A stretch of 64,000 bases of DNA from Campylobacter massiliensis. GTDB taxonomy: Bacteria; Campylobacterota; Campylobacteria; Campylobacterales; Campylobacteraceae. The notes below the pieces were generated by a model. That model was not told where the DNA came from and did not search any database. It saw nothing but the letters and a program-made list of their open reading frames with translations. Within the stretch, counting starts at the first letter, position 1. Every line of letters starts with the position of its first letter. The position numbers and the translations under genes were made by a program. Positions 1 to 8,454 of the stretch are shown in pieces. The stretch is taken from positions 558,001 to 622,000 of the forward strand of contig NZ_JACLZK010000002.1 of NCBI RefSeq assembly GCF_014253065.1, read 5' to 3'.

Positions 1-1237
1 CGCAAAGCACAAATGCGGCGAGTAAAATCTTTAAATTTATCACTCCCGCCGCACGCTCGCAAAGTCCCGCAAATTTATCAAAAAACCTTGAAAATACGGC
101 GCTTTGCGAAAACGTCGCGCCCTCAAATATAAAAGGCAAGCAAAAATATGTAAATAAAAACGCCCCAAGCAGGGTAAATAGCGAAAATATCGCGGTTTGG
201 CGCAGTAGCTCAAGCGACGAAAAGGCAAAAACGCCGTATCCGCTCATCGTGATGCAAAGCCCGAGCAAGAAAATCTTAAGCATCGGACGCACGCTCGCGG
301 CAGCCACGGGCGCGTTTTGATTTTTACCCAGCCAGTGTAGCGCAAAATCAAACATGAGGCCCACAAGGCTCGTGCCGATAATCACGACCATGACGCTAAG
401 GCTCTCGTAGATCAAAAGCGAAGCCGCAAGCCCGCACGCAAAGCCGAAAATCGCGACGAAAACGACGCAAAAAATGCGCAAATTTTTAAACGCGAGCAGC
501 AAAAAAATCGCGCAAAGGCTAAGCGAAACCGCGCTCATAGCGGCACTTTCTTTGTCGCCGCCCTTTTTTCCATAGGCTCCGTATAGCGCGCCGCAGCTAG
601 CGTAAGCCTGCACCGCGTCCCCAGCCGCGAGCTCGCGTACGCTTTCATAAAATTTGATCAAATTTCGCGGTTCGTAGCCGGGTTTTAGGCGCGCTTTTAC
701 GAGGTAAAATTTACCGCTCTCGTGCGCGGCTTCCAGCATCAAATTTGACAAATTTAGGCTGATTTTTGAGCCATCTAAGCTCATGTGCGAGCTTAGGGCG
801 AAAAAATCATCCTTCGCGTTAAGCGGTTTAAAGGCGAATTGATTAAATAAATTTTGCGCGCTTTGTTTAAAAAACTCGTTTTTATCTTTTACTAAAAGCT
901 CAAAGGTTTGCTCGTTTAAAAGCGCGATTTTTAGGGCATTTAGCTGGGTTAGATAGGAGGTTAAATTTACGTCCTGCTTCGCGCGGTACTCCTCAAAAAC
1001 TCCGCTTTGCTCGGCTAAAATTTCGCTTTTTTCTAAAAACTCAGGCGAATTTGAAACTAGCAAAAACTCGTTTGAAGCGCTATCTAGCATCGATTTTAGC
1101 GCGGTTTGCTCGGTAGAGTTTTCAAATTTTACTAGAGAAAAAATATCCGCGTTTATCTTTTTCGCGTTTGTAAAACAAACGGCGAGCGCGGCCAAAAACG
1201 CCGCTAAAAAGATAAAAAAACGCGCGGATTTTTTCAT
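1..1237 (-). CDS. MMPL-family predicted lipid exporter (5' part; gene runs off the left edge)
   Basis: Partial gene; 412 residues are visible and the C-terminus lies outside the window. The protein begins MKKSARFFIF with one membrane segment, followed by a periplasmic-type loop of roughly 170 residues. A block of hydrophobic helices follows, including the stretch VVIIGTSLVGLMFDFALHWL with the Asp-Phe pattern of RND/MMPL permeases. This is the arrangement of the COG4258 predicted exporters found in aryl-polyene clusters, where they are thought to move the finished lipid toward the outer membrane. The start ATG overlaps the stop of the LolA-like gene by four bases (ATGA), so translation is coupled. 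Family assignment rests on topology and cluster context; the transported substrate is inferred. Confidence 0.75.
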   Translation of the reverse strand, partial: MKKSARFFIFLAAFLAALAVCFTNAKKINADIFSLVKFENSTEQTALKSMLDSASNEFLLVSNSPEFLEKSEILAEQSGVFEEYRAKQDVNLTSYLTQLNALKIALLNEQTFELLVKDKNEFFKQSAQNLFNQFAFKPLNAKDDFFALSSHMSLDGSKISLNLSNLMLEAAHESGKFYLVKARLKPGYEPRNLIKFYESVRELAAGDAVQAYASCGALYGAYGKKGGDKESAAMSAVSLSLCAIFLLLAFKNLRIFCVVFVAIFGFACGLAASLLIYESLSVMVVIIGTSLVGLMFDFALHWLGKNQNAPVAAASVRPMLKIFLLGLCITMSGYGVFAFSSLELLRQTAIFSLFTLLGAFLFTYFCLPFIFEGATFSQSAVFSRFFDKFAGLCERAAGVINLKILLAAFVLC

Positions 1238-1755
1238 TTTACGTTGTAAAAATCATTTACCGTTTTATCGCCGCTAACCTCGTTTAGCACGATCTTTTTG
1301 ACGAATTTATCGCCTCCGACCAAAATACGCGTAAAGATTTGTTTTAGCAGTACGTTTTTAGGCGTGAGCTCGATTTTCCAGTTGTTTTTGTCGCCTGAGA
1401 TTTTAAAGATAAATTCCTTCTCAAGCTCGGCTTTATCGAGCTTTATGATAGATAAAAAGAGCTTTTTATCAAAATTTTGATCGATTTTTATGAGCTGGTT
1501 GCCGCTTTTTTGAAAGATCCCGCGCTCGTTTATGACGATGCTCACCGCGATCGGGCTTAGCGTGTCGTAGAGCAGCTCGCTTTGGCTGAGTTCAAATTTG
1601 CCGTAGCTTTTAAACTCCACGTTAAAGCCGCTCAAAAACTTCGTCTGAGCGAAATCGCCGCTGATATTTTGCGTTTTGATTTGAGATTTTATCTCGTTAA
1701 AATCAAGCCCCATCAGGCTCGCCGCCAAACTAAAAATTATTGCTATTTTTTTCAT
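1234..1755 (-). CDS. LolA-like periplasmic lipid/lipoprotein carrier
   Basis: 173 residues with a short N-terminal signal peptide (MKKIAIIFSLAASLMG, probable cleavage near residue 16). The rest is beta-rich, with the pattern GDFAQTKFLSGFNVEFKSYGKF typical of the LolA-type fold. Such proteins carry hydrophobic molecules across the periplasm. A dedicated LolA homologue is a standard member of aryl-polyene clusters and probably works with the MMPL exporter encoded immediately downstream (ATGA overlap). Its own start overlaps the end of the thioesterase gene by 26 bases. It is unlikely to be the housekeeping LolA because of its operon position. Family call fairly secure; cargo inferred. Confidence 0.75.
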   Translation of the reverse strand: MKKIAIIFSLAASLMGLDFNEIKSQIKTQNISGDFAQTKFLSGFNVEFKSYGKFELSQSELLYDTLSPIAVSIVINERGIFQKSGNQLIKIDQNFDKKLFLSIIKLDKAELEKEFIFKISGDKNNWKIELTPKNVLLKQIFTRILVGGDKFVKKIVLNEVSGDKTVNDFYNVK

Positions 1756-2161
1756 TTATATACCTTTTTATTGCATTTTGTAACTCTTGCGGGATCTCAA
1801 AGCACGTCTGCATCGCGCACATATCGACGGCTGCTTGCGAGCTAGAGCCCGTGCACAGCGTCTCGCCTGTTTTTGCGTTTCTGACGACGTAGCCGATCTT
1901 TAGAAAGCACTCGCACTCTTTTAGCGTCGCCTCCACCTCGATCTCGTCGCCGAAAAACACGGGTTTTATGTATTTCGCCTCGATTTTTACGATCGGGTAG
2001 GCGTAGCCGTCCGCCCTCATCGCCTCGTAGTCGTAGCCTATCTCCTCTAGCAGCGCGCATCTAGCCGTCTCGAAATACTTCACGTAGTTGCCGTGCCACA
2101 CGACGTTCATACTGTCTACGTCGTAAAACTGCGCCTTTAGCGCGACTGATTTTGATATCAT
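1730..2161 (-). CDS. Acyl-CoA/ACP thioesterase, 4HBT hotdog family
   Basis: 143 residues from the ATG at 2161, which follows a GGAGATGAG ribosome-binding site. A TTG 18 bases upstream is in frame but would overlap the preceding gene. The hotdog signature is clear: AQFYDVDSMNVVWHGNYVKY contains the Asp (D-x-M-x-V-V-x-H-x-N-Y) active-site pattern of 4-hydroxybenzoyl-CoA thioesterases. In aryl-polyene clusters this position is held by ApeK-type thioesterases, thought to release or proofread acyl chains from the carrier proteins. It lies one base after the glycosyltransferase/acyltransferase gene, so it belongs to the same transcript. Confidence 0.85.
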   Translation of the reverse strand: MISKSVALKAQFYDVDSMNVVWHGNYVKYFETARCALLEEIGYDYEAMRADGYAYPIVKIEAKYIKPVFFGDEIEVEATLKECECFLKIGYVVRNAKTGETLCTGSSSQAAVDMCAMQTCFEIPQELQNAIKRYINEKNSNNF

Positions 2162-2162
2162 C

Positions 2163-3896
2163 TCATCTCCAAAAATCAAAAAAATTAAACCACTGCGTAG
2201 GCGTTTGCTTGCAGCGATTTTCCAGCTCGCGGACGTAAATTTGCAGATATTCGCGCGCTGCGGCGGTCTTATCTCGCCCTAGCTTTACGGCGCTTGCTAG
2301 CGGTACGAGCTCGATCCTAAATTTGCCGCCTATTTTTTGGCACCACAGCGAGCTTATTTTTACACCTAAAATCCCGGCGATCAAGTAAGGACCGTAGTTA
2401 AAGCTCGCCTCCTTGCCTAGAAATTTCACGCACGCGGCCTTATCGCCGCCAAGGGGCGTCCTATCGCCCATTATACCGATATGCGCGCCGCTTTCGACGA
2501 TATTTTTTAGCTCCAGCATCGCGGCTACGTCGAGCTCGTTAACTAGCATCATGCGCACGCTGCCGTCGCTTTGGCTGATCTGCTTTAGCACCTCGTTAAA
2601 CTCGCGCGAGTTTTTGTCATAGGCCAAAATCACCATCCTAAAGCCATCGACCCGCGCGCCCAGAGCCTTGCAAATTTCGACGTTTCCAAGGTGCGCCGTG
2701 AGCAAAATTTGCCCCTTTTGCGCGCCGATTAGTTCGCTTTTTATATGCTCTAGATCTATGATCTCTAGCTCGTCATCTTTAATCTTGCCTTTCCAGACTC
2801 TAAATTTATCGCAAATAGCTCCGCCAAACGCCTCAAAATGGCTAAAAACGCTCGTTTTTTTTAGCGTCTGCGCGCCCGCAAATTCGCTTAAATTTCGTCT
2901 AAATGCCGCGATGTTCTCGCGCTCGTTTTTTGAAAAAATATAATAAAACCAAACCACGATTTTAACGATAAGCTTTAGCGCGAACTCAGGCAAAATTTGC
3001 GCCAAAAATAGGCTAAGTCTCAGAAAAAACGCGCCGCCTCTTTCCTGCTTTTTCCACCAGAGATTTTGCTCGGCGTTTTCTTGCGATTTTTTTAAATTTT
3101 GCGCATCATTCGCTTTGTTTGCCTCATCAAATTTACGCGGCTCGACGTGCGTCTTCTCGCTCAAATTTAGCCCACACGCTCGCCAAATTTTACTCAGCGC
3201 AAATTTGGGCAGAGAAAAGAAGCATTTTGCGTGCATGAGGCTGATTAGCGCGTTATCGCGTAGCATCTTAAAGTGCGAAACGCCGCCCTTTTCGTAGCAC
3301 ACGCACGTATCTATCCAGCGCACGTCGATGCCCTGTCTTACGGCATTTACGAGGATCTCGATGTCAAATTCCATCCTATTTGTTTTGCTTTTCGCCGCCG
3401 CTTTTTTAAGCTGCTCTAAAGGATAAACGCGAAAGCCGCACATAGCGTCTTTTACGCCAAGGCTTAGCGTATTTATCGCGACCCAAAAATTCGTGATTTT
3501 CCTACCGTAAACGCGTGATTTTGGCGCATCATCGCCGTAGATAGGATTTGCGCAGACGATACTTTGCGGGTGCGCCCGGCTCTCGCGCAAAAACTCGCCG
3601 ATAAGCGCCGCGTCGTGCTGAAAATCGGCATCGATTTGCAAAACGTGGCTAAATCCGCGCTCCAGCGCAAATTTAAACCCCTCCTTCATCGCGATACCCT
3701 TGCCGCCGTTTTGCGCGCGCGTGAGCAGCAAGATACCCTCCGTGCGCTCAAGCTCCGCCAAAATTTGCTTGCTCGCCTCGTCCGAGCCGTCGTCCACGAC
3801 GATAACGGGTAGCTCGTATGTTTTTAGCGCGGCGATCAGGGCTTTGATATTTTGCGGATGGTTGTAAAAGGGCACCAAAAACGCAAATTTATTCAA
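2163..3896 (-). CDS. Fusion: family 2 glycosyltransferase + LpxL/HtrB-type acyltransferase
   Basis: About 577 residues in two domains. The N-terminal ~240 residues are a GT-A family 2 glycosyltransferase: VPFYNHPQNIKALIAAL, VVDDGSD, and LQIDADFQHD as the metal-binding DxD region. Residues ~285-577 resemble the lauroyl/myristoyl acyltransferases of lipid A synthesis, with LTAHLGNVEICKALG (H-x4-E motif) and MGDRTPLGGDKAACVKFLG. This fusion is characteristic of aryl-polyene clusters and probably attaches a sugar and a fatty chain to the polyene lipid at the inner membrane. I chose the TTG at 3896 because a GGGAAGGG ribosome-binding site sits eight bases upstream and it overlaps the ligase stop as TTGA. 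A GTG at 3920 is the alternative. Confidence 0.85.
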   Translation of the reverse strand: MNKFAFLVPFYNHPQNIKALIAALKTYELPVIVVDDGSDEASKQILAELERTEGILLLTRAQNGGKGIAMKEGFKFALERGFSHVLQIDADFQHDAALIGEFLRESRAHPQSIVCANPIYGDDAPKSRVYGRKITNFWVAINTLSLGVKDAMCGFRVYPLEQLKKAAAKSKTNRMEFDIEILVNAVRQGIDVRWIDTCVCYEKGGVSHFKMLRDNALISLMHAKCFFSLPKFALSKIWRACGLNLSEKTHVEPRKFDEANKANDAQNLKKSQENAEQNLWWKKQERGGAFFLRLSLFLAQILPEFALKLIVKIVVWFYYIFSKNERENIAAFRRNLSEFAGAQTLKKTSVFSHFEAFGGAICDKFRVWKGKIKDDELEIIDLEHIKSELIGAQKGQILLTAHLGNVEICKALGARVDGFRMVILAYDKNSREFNEVLKQISQSDGSVRMMLVNELDVAAMLELKNIVESGAHIGIMGDRTPLGGDKAACVKFLGKEASFNYGPYLIAGILGVKISSLWCQKIGGKFRIELVPLASAVKLGRDKTAAAREYLQIYVRELENRCKQTPTQWFNFFDFWR

Positions 3897-5581
3897 AGCG
3901 TAGCCCTTCCCGTCGAGCACTTTTCGCCGTTACAAAACAGCTCAAAGTAAAGCTTGCCGCCGCGTTTTTCAAAACAAACGCGAAGCGCGTCGCTAGGTCT
4001 TACAAACTTCATAAATTTTAGATTTTCAACCGTGCTAGCGCCGCCAACGTCGATACCTACGCCGCTAACTAGCTCAAAGACGTAGTCAAGCTGCATAAAT
4101 CCCGGCAGTAGCGGCAAATTTGGAAAATGGCTTTCAAAAATCTCAAGCCCCGCGTGCATGATAGCGCTAAATTCGTATTTTTGCGCGTGGTTTTCGAGCC
4201 GATCGCCGCCCTCGTCAAATTTAGCGCACCCATCGTTTACATTATCTGCGCCGCAGTTTAAGCCGCTCGCTAAATTTTGGCCGTTTTGGTAAATTTGACC
4301 GCCGCAAATTTCACCCGCTTCATTTACGCGCCCGCCGCTCCAAACGGGCTTAGGGCTAGCAAATAGCACTTTTTCAAATTCGCTTTTTTCAAATTTACCC
4401 TGCTGATTTCGCGGCATTTTTTCCACTATTTTAAAGTAGCGGACGCTGTTTTTAAACTCGAGCTTCAAAAGCTCTTTTAGCTCGGTTGCCACGCCTTTTT
4501 TGCCGATTTTTCTAAATTTTTTAAGCCCCTCGCCGTTAAGCTGTAAAAGCGCGGCGATGCGTTTAAATTTCGGGTGCGGCGCGCAGTAGCAGTCCGCGAG
4601 CAGACCGCTCTCTAGCAGCTTTGTTTCGATGCTCTCCAGGCTCACGCGCTTGTCATTTAGCTTCACGATGCGATCTATCCTGCCTTGTAGCGCGAGGCGG
4701 CCCTCGTCGATGCTAGCCGCGTCGTTAGTCTGAAAAAACTCGCACCAAGGTGAGCTCACGTTTAGCGCGCCCCTGTCATCCAGCCCCGCGTTCACCGCGC
4801 CAAATAGCCTAAGTCCGCACCCCTCGTCTCTAGCCACTATGCCCGTTTCCGTACTGCCGTAGATTTCGATGATCCGTGCGTCGCAGATTTGGCCTAGCTC
4901 GCTTCTTAGCTCCTTTTTTAGCGGCGAACCAGCACTTACGATCCCGCTTAAGCCTTTTAGCGCGCTTGCGGCGGGACTTTGAGCTAGAGTTCTAAGTAGC
5001 ACCGGACTAGCGATAAATACGTGATTTGCAAGCTCCAAACCCAAAATCGCCTCGGGATAGTTTAGCTCGTCCGCGATAACGCGAGCGCCCAGCACCAGCG
5101 GCAAAAAAACCTTAAACGTAAGTCCAAACATATGCCTGTGCGAAACGCTTGAAAAAAAGGTGTTTTGGCTACTAAAATTTAGCTCAGCGGCTAGATACTC
5201 GCTCTCTTTTATCATCTGCGCGAGCGACTTTTCTATCATCTTGCTTTTGCCGCTCGAGCCTGAAGTTTGCAGATAAAATTTAGCCTGCGGATCAAATTTG
5301 AGTCCGTTTGCGGGCTTGCTTGAAAGAAAATTTGAAAAATTTTCGTCGTTTACTGCAGTTAAATTTGGCTCATAAACCGGCTTTGCCAGCACGTAAGGCG
5401 CAGCGCCCGCCAAAAGCGAGCCGAAAAACGCAGCGTAAAATTTAAACGCGTCGTCAATGTAAATTTGCAGCTCTTTTATGCCGTTTTTTTCTAAAAACGC
5501 GGCAAATCCGAGGCACGCCTCAAATACGTCGCGCGAGTCGTCCGTAAATCTAAAATTTTTTAAATTTTCTTCAAAGCTCAT
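3893..5581 (-). CDS. Fusion: AMP-dependent acyl/aryl ligase + ApeI-like dehydratase (hotdog) domain
   Basis: 562 residues. Residues ~1-400 form an ANL-family adenylating enzyme: P-loop-like motif LQTSGSSGKSKM near 110, IEIYGSTETG near 245, GRIDRIVKLNDKRVSLESIE near 303 and a C-terminal lysine context PRNQQGKFEKSEF. Residues ~465-562 form a FabZ/FabA-like hotdog, with SHFPNLPLLPGFMQLDYVFE retaining His and Pro-Gly but carrying Asp where FabZ has Glu. In other aryl-polyene systems ligase (ApeH) and dehydratase (ApeI) are separate; here they form one polypeptide, joined by a low-complexity Asn/Gly-rich linker (~405-455). The ligase should load the aryl starter onto a carrier protein. The downstream gene overlaps it by four bases. 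Confidence 0.85.
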   Translation of the reverse strand: MSFEENLKNFRFTDDSRDVFEACLGFAAFLEKNGIKELQIYIDDAFKFYAAFFGSLLAGAAPYVLAKPVYEPNLTAVNDENFSNFLSSKPANGLKFDPQAKFYLQTSGSSGKSKMIEKSLAQMIKESEYLAAELNFSSQNTFFSSVSHRHMFGLTFKVFLPLVLGARVIADELNYPEAILGLELANHVFIASPVLLRTLAQSPAASALKGLSGIVSAGSPLKKELRSELGQICDARIIEIYGSTETGIVARDEGCGLRLFGAVNAGLDDRGALNVSSPWCEFFQTNDAASIDEGRLALQGRIDRIVKLNDKRVSLESIETKLLESGLLADCYCAPHPKFKRIAALLQLNGEGLKKFRKIGKKGVATELKELLKLEFKNSVRYFKIVEKMPRNQQGKFEKSEFEKVLFASPKPVWSGGRVNEAGEICGGQIYQNGQNLASGLNCGADNVNDGCAKFDEGGDRLENHAQKYEFSAIMHAGLEIFESHFPNLPLLPGFMQLDYVFELVSGVGIDVGGASTVENLKFMKFVRPSDALRVCFEKRGGKLYFELFCNGEKCSTGRATL

Positions 5582-6107
5582 TATTTTTTACAAATCTCTT
5601 TCTAAATAAAATTTCCCCGAAAAACAGCGCTCCCATCAGCGCGTAAGATATCGCGCCGCTATAAACGCTCCAGTAAAATTTATCCTCAATCAAAGCTAGC
5701 GCAAGCGATATGGCGGCGTTAAAAACAAAAAACGCGCACCAAATTTTGGTCAAATTTCGCGTATAGATCACGCCTTTTTCATCCAAATCAGGCTCTTTTA
5801 GTCTTGCGATTTTGGTGATGACGGCCTCGTTTTTTAGGCTAAAAGCAAAAAACGCTAAAAACGCCAAACTCACCAAAAAAGGGTAAAGGTACGCCAAAAA
5901 TCCGCCTCTAAAAATCATACAAATTATGAAAAAAACGGCGGCCGAGATACTAAGCCTTCTCTCAAAGCCGCTTGAATACGCCCCGCGCGCTATCCACAGC
6001 GCAGCCAGCGCCCATACGACCCAAAAGGCAAAATCGCCCGCGAAAAATAGCGCGAACGGGTAGATGACACTAACTACGCTTAGGACGATTTTAAGCTTGC
6101 TCGTCAA
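5571..6107 (-). CDS. Integral membrane protein of aryl-polyene clusters (COG4648-like)
   Basis: 178 residues, almost entirely hydrophobic with about five to six predicted membrane helices separated by short basic loops (for example FERRLS and EILFRKRFVKN). It resembles the COG4648 predicted membrane proteins (ApeG-like) that sit next to the carrier proteins in aryl-polyene clusters; no catalytic motif is visible. It overlaps the second acyl carrier protein by 17 bases and the ligase by 11, so it is translated as part of the operon. The specific biochemical role is unknown. Confidence 0.65.
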   Translation of the reverse strand: MTSKLKIVLSVVSVIYPFALFFAGDFAFWVVWALAALWIARGAYSSGFERRLSISAAVFFIICMIFRGGFLAYLYPFLVSLAFLAFFAFSLKNEAVITKIARLKEPDLDEKGVIYTRNLTKIWCAFFVFNAAISLALALIEDKFYWSVYSGAISYALMGALFFGEILFRKRFVKNNEL

Positions 6108-6342
6108 ATTTTTTAGCCACCGCGCTTACGATGTCTTCGAGCGTTTTTACATTTTTAAAGTCTTCAGGCATCAATCGGTATCCTGTTTTGCGCTTGATGT
6201 GATCTATAAGATCGATCGCGTCGATGCTATCTATCTGCAAATCCTCGTAAATGCGCGTTTGCAGCGTGATTTTAGCCTCATCGATCTCAAAAAGCTGCAC
6301 TAGCGCTGACTTTAAAATCTCAAAAATTTCTTCTTTTTTCAT
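6091..6342 (-). CDS. Acyl carrier protein (second of two in the operon)
   Basis: 83 residues with the phosphopantetheine attachment motif QIDSIDAIDLIDHIKR; the serine of DSIDAID (residue ~39) carries the prosthetic group. The protein is acidic and of normal ACP length. It starts two bases after the stop of the first ACP gene. Paired ACPs (ApeE/ApeF) are the defining feature of aryl-polyene type II polyketide systems and carry the growing polyene. Activation would need a holo-ACP synthase such as the AcpS encoded at 58085. Confidence 0.9.
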   Translation of the reverse strand: MKKEEIFEILKSALVQLFEIDEAKITLQTRIYEDLQIDSIDAIDLIDHIKRKTGYRLMPEDFKNVKTLEDIVSAVAKKFDEQA

Positions 6343-6344
6343 CG

Positions 6345-6602
6345 TTAGTTCCTGTTTTCAAAGATGTATTGCGCGAGGCTTTTTACGCTGTAAAAAATCT
6401 CTTTTAAATTTGCGGTTTTAGAGTCCAAAACTAGGCCGTAGCTTTTTTGTACTGCAAGGCCAAGCTCAAGCGCATCGACGCTATCAAGCCCTAGCCCTTC
6501 GTTAAAAAGCGGCGCGTTTTCGTCGATATCGCTCGGCTTCATATCCTCTAAATTTAAGCTCTTTATGATGAGCTCTTTTATCTCATCTATTAGTTCGTTC
6601 AT
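6345..6602 (-). CDS. Acyl carrier protein (first of two in the operon)
   Basis: 85 residues; the attachment motif is GLGLDSVDALELGLAVQ with the serine near residue 40. Sequence and length are typical of ACPs, and the protein differs clearly from its neighbour, so the two probably have distinct duties (starter or priming versus chain extension), as reported for ApeE and ApeF. The start overlaps the stop of the acyltransferase gene by four bases (ATGA). Confidence 0.9.
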   Translation of the reverse strand: MNELIDEIKELIIKSLNLEDMKPSDIDENAPLFNEGLGLDSVDALELGLAVQKSYGLVLDSKTANLKEIFYSVKSLAQYIFENRN

Positions 6603-7351
6603 CGTTTAAACTCCTTTGTATAATTTTCGCTGATAAAAGCGTGCAGCTCTCTAGCCCTGATCGGGTTTGGCCTATCCGCGCAAAATCCGTCCAAATTTAG
6701 CCTAAAAAGCTCTTTGAACTCGTATTTTATCATAACGCTCGGGGTTTTGTACCAAGGCTCGTTTTTTTTGAGGCTGGGCGGATCCATTTTGATGGCGACG
6801 GCGACTAGCTGCTTTGCCGCATTTACCGCGATATAGGCGGCCGCTTTATGAAAAACTATCTCGCCCGCCGTGCGCGTACCTTCGGGAAATATTATCAAAC
6901 TTTCGCCGCTTTTTAGGGCGTCCGCGCTTTTTTGCAAGAGCTCCTCATTAGCGGTATTTAGGATATATCCGCATGATTTTATCGCGGGAGCTAAGAAGAT
7001 ATTTTTACCAAGGCTTGCTTTTACCACGCAGTTTGCGCGGCGAATGAGCGCTATCAAAAAGACGACGTCTAAAAGCGAAGGGTGATTTGCGATGATTATC
7101 TGCGAGGCGGAGCCAAGCCCCAAAGGAAGGTCAAATTTGGTGCGCTGATAGCCGCAAATTTGAGTAGAAAATATAAAAAATATCCAAGCCAAACGCACCA
7201 AATCGCGGCAAAAATTTCGGATAAATTTAAATTTATAAAGCCCAAGAAGCGCAACCGGAACAAAGATCAAATTTCCAAGCGCGCAAATGAGTCCAAATAG
7301 CGCGAAATTCGCCCCTACGATAAAAATCTTAAACCAGTGACGAGGGCTCAT
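6599..7351 (-). CDS. PlsC-like lysophospholipid acyltransferase
   Basis: About 250 residues from the ATG at 7351 (MSPRHWFKIF). A longer frame opening at 7447 would overlap the upstream gene by more than 110 bases and adds no homologous sequence, so I reject it. Two N-terminal hydrophobic stretches are followed by the H-x4-D motif NHPSLLD and the FPEGTRT motif of 1-acyl-glycerol-3-phosphate acyltransferases. Within aryl-polyene clusters this family (ApeD-like) is thought to help attach the polyene or a fatty acid to the lipid anchor. Its stop overlaps the first ACP start by four bases. Confidence 0.85.
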   Translation of the reverse strand: MSPRHWFKIFIVGANFALFGLICALGNLIFVPVALLGLYKFKFIRNFCRDLVRLAWIFFIFSTQICGYQRTKFDLPLGLGSASQIIIANHPSLLDVVFLIALIRRANCVVKASLGKNIFLAPAIKSCGYILNTANEELLQKSADALKSGESLIIFPEGTRTAGEIVFHKAAAYIAVNAAKQLVAVAIKMDPPSLKKNEPWYKTPSVMIKYEFKELFRLNLDGFCADRPNPIRARELHAFISENYTKEFKR

Positions 7352-8009
7352 AATCCCACCGCCAAGCGGAGTTTTTATCCGCGCTTTGCCAGGAGCATTT
7401 TTGCTTCGGATCAAAATTTTGCAGGAATTTGACGAGCAAATTTTCATCCGTTTTGCCGCTAATTTCGCTTTGCGATAGGCTCAAATTTTCACCCTCGCTA
7501 ACTAGCAAACAAACCATACAAGAGGGCGCAGACTCGTCAAAATACTCCTGCGAAATGCTCTCGTGATAGGCTAAAACCAGAGCGTTTTTAGCTCCGCTTT
7601 TTAGCATCAGATGCGCCTGCACCAAAGCGTACTCTAGCGGCGCGTATGCCGAAACGGCTGAGATTTCGCTGCTATTTTTAAAATTTATCGCTAAAAGCGA
7701 GGAAAGGGCGTTGTGCACCGAGAGCGAAAACGAGGTCGGCGATATGAGCTCGCCGTGAGCTAGCGTGTTTTGCAGCTCAAAACAGCGATTTATCTCGCCC
7801 TCATAAGAGCTAAAAACGATAGGCATATTAAGCGGCGCGATGTTTTTGGTTAGATCAAAGGCGCACTTTGCCGCTCGGCTAAGCCTACGGCGCTCAAGCG
7901 GAGGCACGTGCGAGACGTCAAGCTCCCTCTCGTATGCCGCCAGCTTCGCATCCTGCTCGCCGTTAAAAACTACCGCGTCAAAAAAATCGAGTTTAAATTT
8001 TAGCCTCAT
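7329..8009 (-). CDS. Chain-length-factor-like ketosynthase partner (ApeC-like, Ketoacyl-synt_2 type)
   Basis: 226 residues resembling the short beta-ketoacyl-synthase N-terminal-like proteins (PF13723 type). There is no Cys-His-His catalytic triad. The hallmarks are IVFSSYEGEINRCFELQNTL, ISPTSFSLSVHNALSSLLAI and a C-terminal Ser/Trp-rich tail. In aryl-polyene biosynthesis ApeC pairs with the active ketosynthase ApeO and controls chain length. It is separated by 16 bases from the upstream small exported-protein gene and overlaps the acyltransferase by 23 bases. Confidence 0.8.
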   Translation of the reverse strand: MRLKFKLDFFDAVVFNGEQDAKLAAYERELDVSHVPPLERRRLSRAAKCAFDLTKNIAPLNMPIVFSSYEGEINRCFELQNTLAHGELISPTSFSLSVHNALSSLLAINFKNSSEISAVSAYAPLEYALVQAHLMLKSGAKNALVLAYHESISQEYFDESAPSCMVCLLVSEGENLSLSQSEISGKTDENLLVKFLQNFDPKQKCSWQSADKNSAWRWDYEPSSLV

Positions 8010-8025
8010 TCGCCCCTCTCGCCGC

Positions 8026-8445
8026 TTATTTTGCTATATCGCCTTTTAGCGTTACGCCCGCCATCAAAGCGCCCGCGCCGCACTGAAACTGCGTTTTGGA
8101 GTCAAAAGGCTGTTTTTTGTAGTAGCCCGTTAAATTTACTACCCTCGCGCCACCCTCTTGCACCGCGCGCTCTTGGAAAGTCTTTATCGCCGACAAAAAC
8201 GCCCACTGGCACGCCTCTTTGTCGCTTTTGTTAAAGGCGTTGGTTTTTTTGTTTGCCATTAGGCCGCTTTTGATGATGCCGCCTTTCGTACCCGAGCCAA
8301 AGCTTAGCTTGATGTTTGGATTTAGCACCTCTTTTGCCTTCGGCGAGCTTAACGCCTCCTCGATCGAAAAGCTAAGCACGTCGTCGCGCGCGCTCAAATT
8401 TAAAGCCAAGGCGCAAACGCCTGCTAAAACTAATAATTTTTTCAT
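8026..8445 (-). CDS. Small exported protein of aryl-polyene clusters, function unknown
   Basis: 139 residues with a clear Sec signal peptide (MKKLLVLAGVCALALNLSARD, cleavage near residue 20) and a strong ribosome-binding site AAGGAGAAAAA. The mature part contains two cysteines, in DKEACQWAF and KTQFQCGAG, probably disulfide-linked. It ends in an alanine/glycine-rich segment (CGAGALMAGVTLKGDIAK). It is paralogous to the next gene upstream: both share the pattern of a Cys before an aromatic-rich helix, VVN(L/I)xGxY and a second Cys before GxxxAxVxLK. Such proteins are often mislabelled as excinuclease subunits in databases. I do not know its role; a periplasmic assembly or transport role is only a guess. 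Confidence 0.75.
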   Translation of the reverse strand: MKKLLVLAGVCALALNLSARDDVLSFSIEEALSSPKAKEVLNPNIKLSFGSGTKGGIIKSGLMANKKTNAFNKSDKEACQWAFLSAIKTFQERAVQEGGARVVNLTGYYKKQPFDSKTQFQCGAGALMAGVTLKGDIAK

Positions 8446-8454
8446 TTTTTCTCC

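Noticed and set aside
7352-7447. Longer N-terminus for the PlsC-like acyltransferase
   Set aside because: It would overlap the upstream gene by over 110 bases and adds basic, non-conserved residues; ATG 7351 fits the family length.
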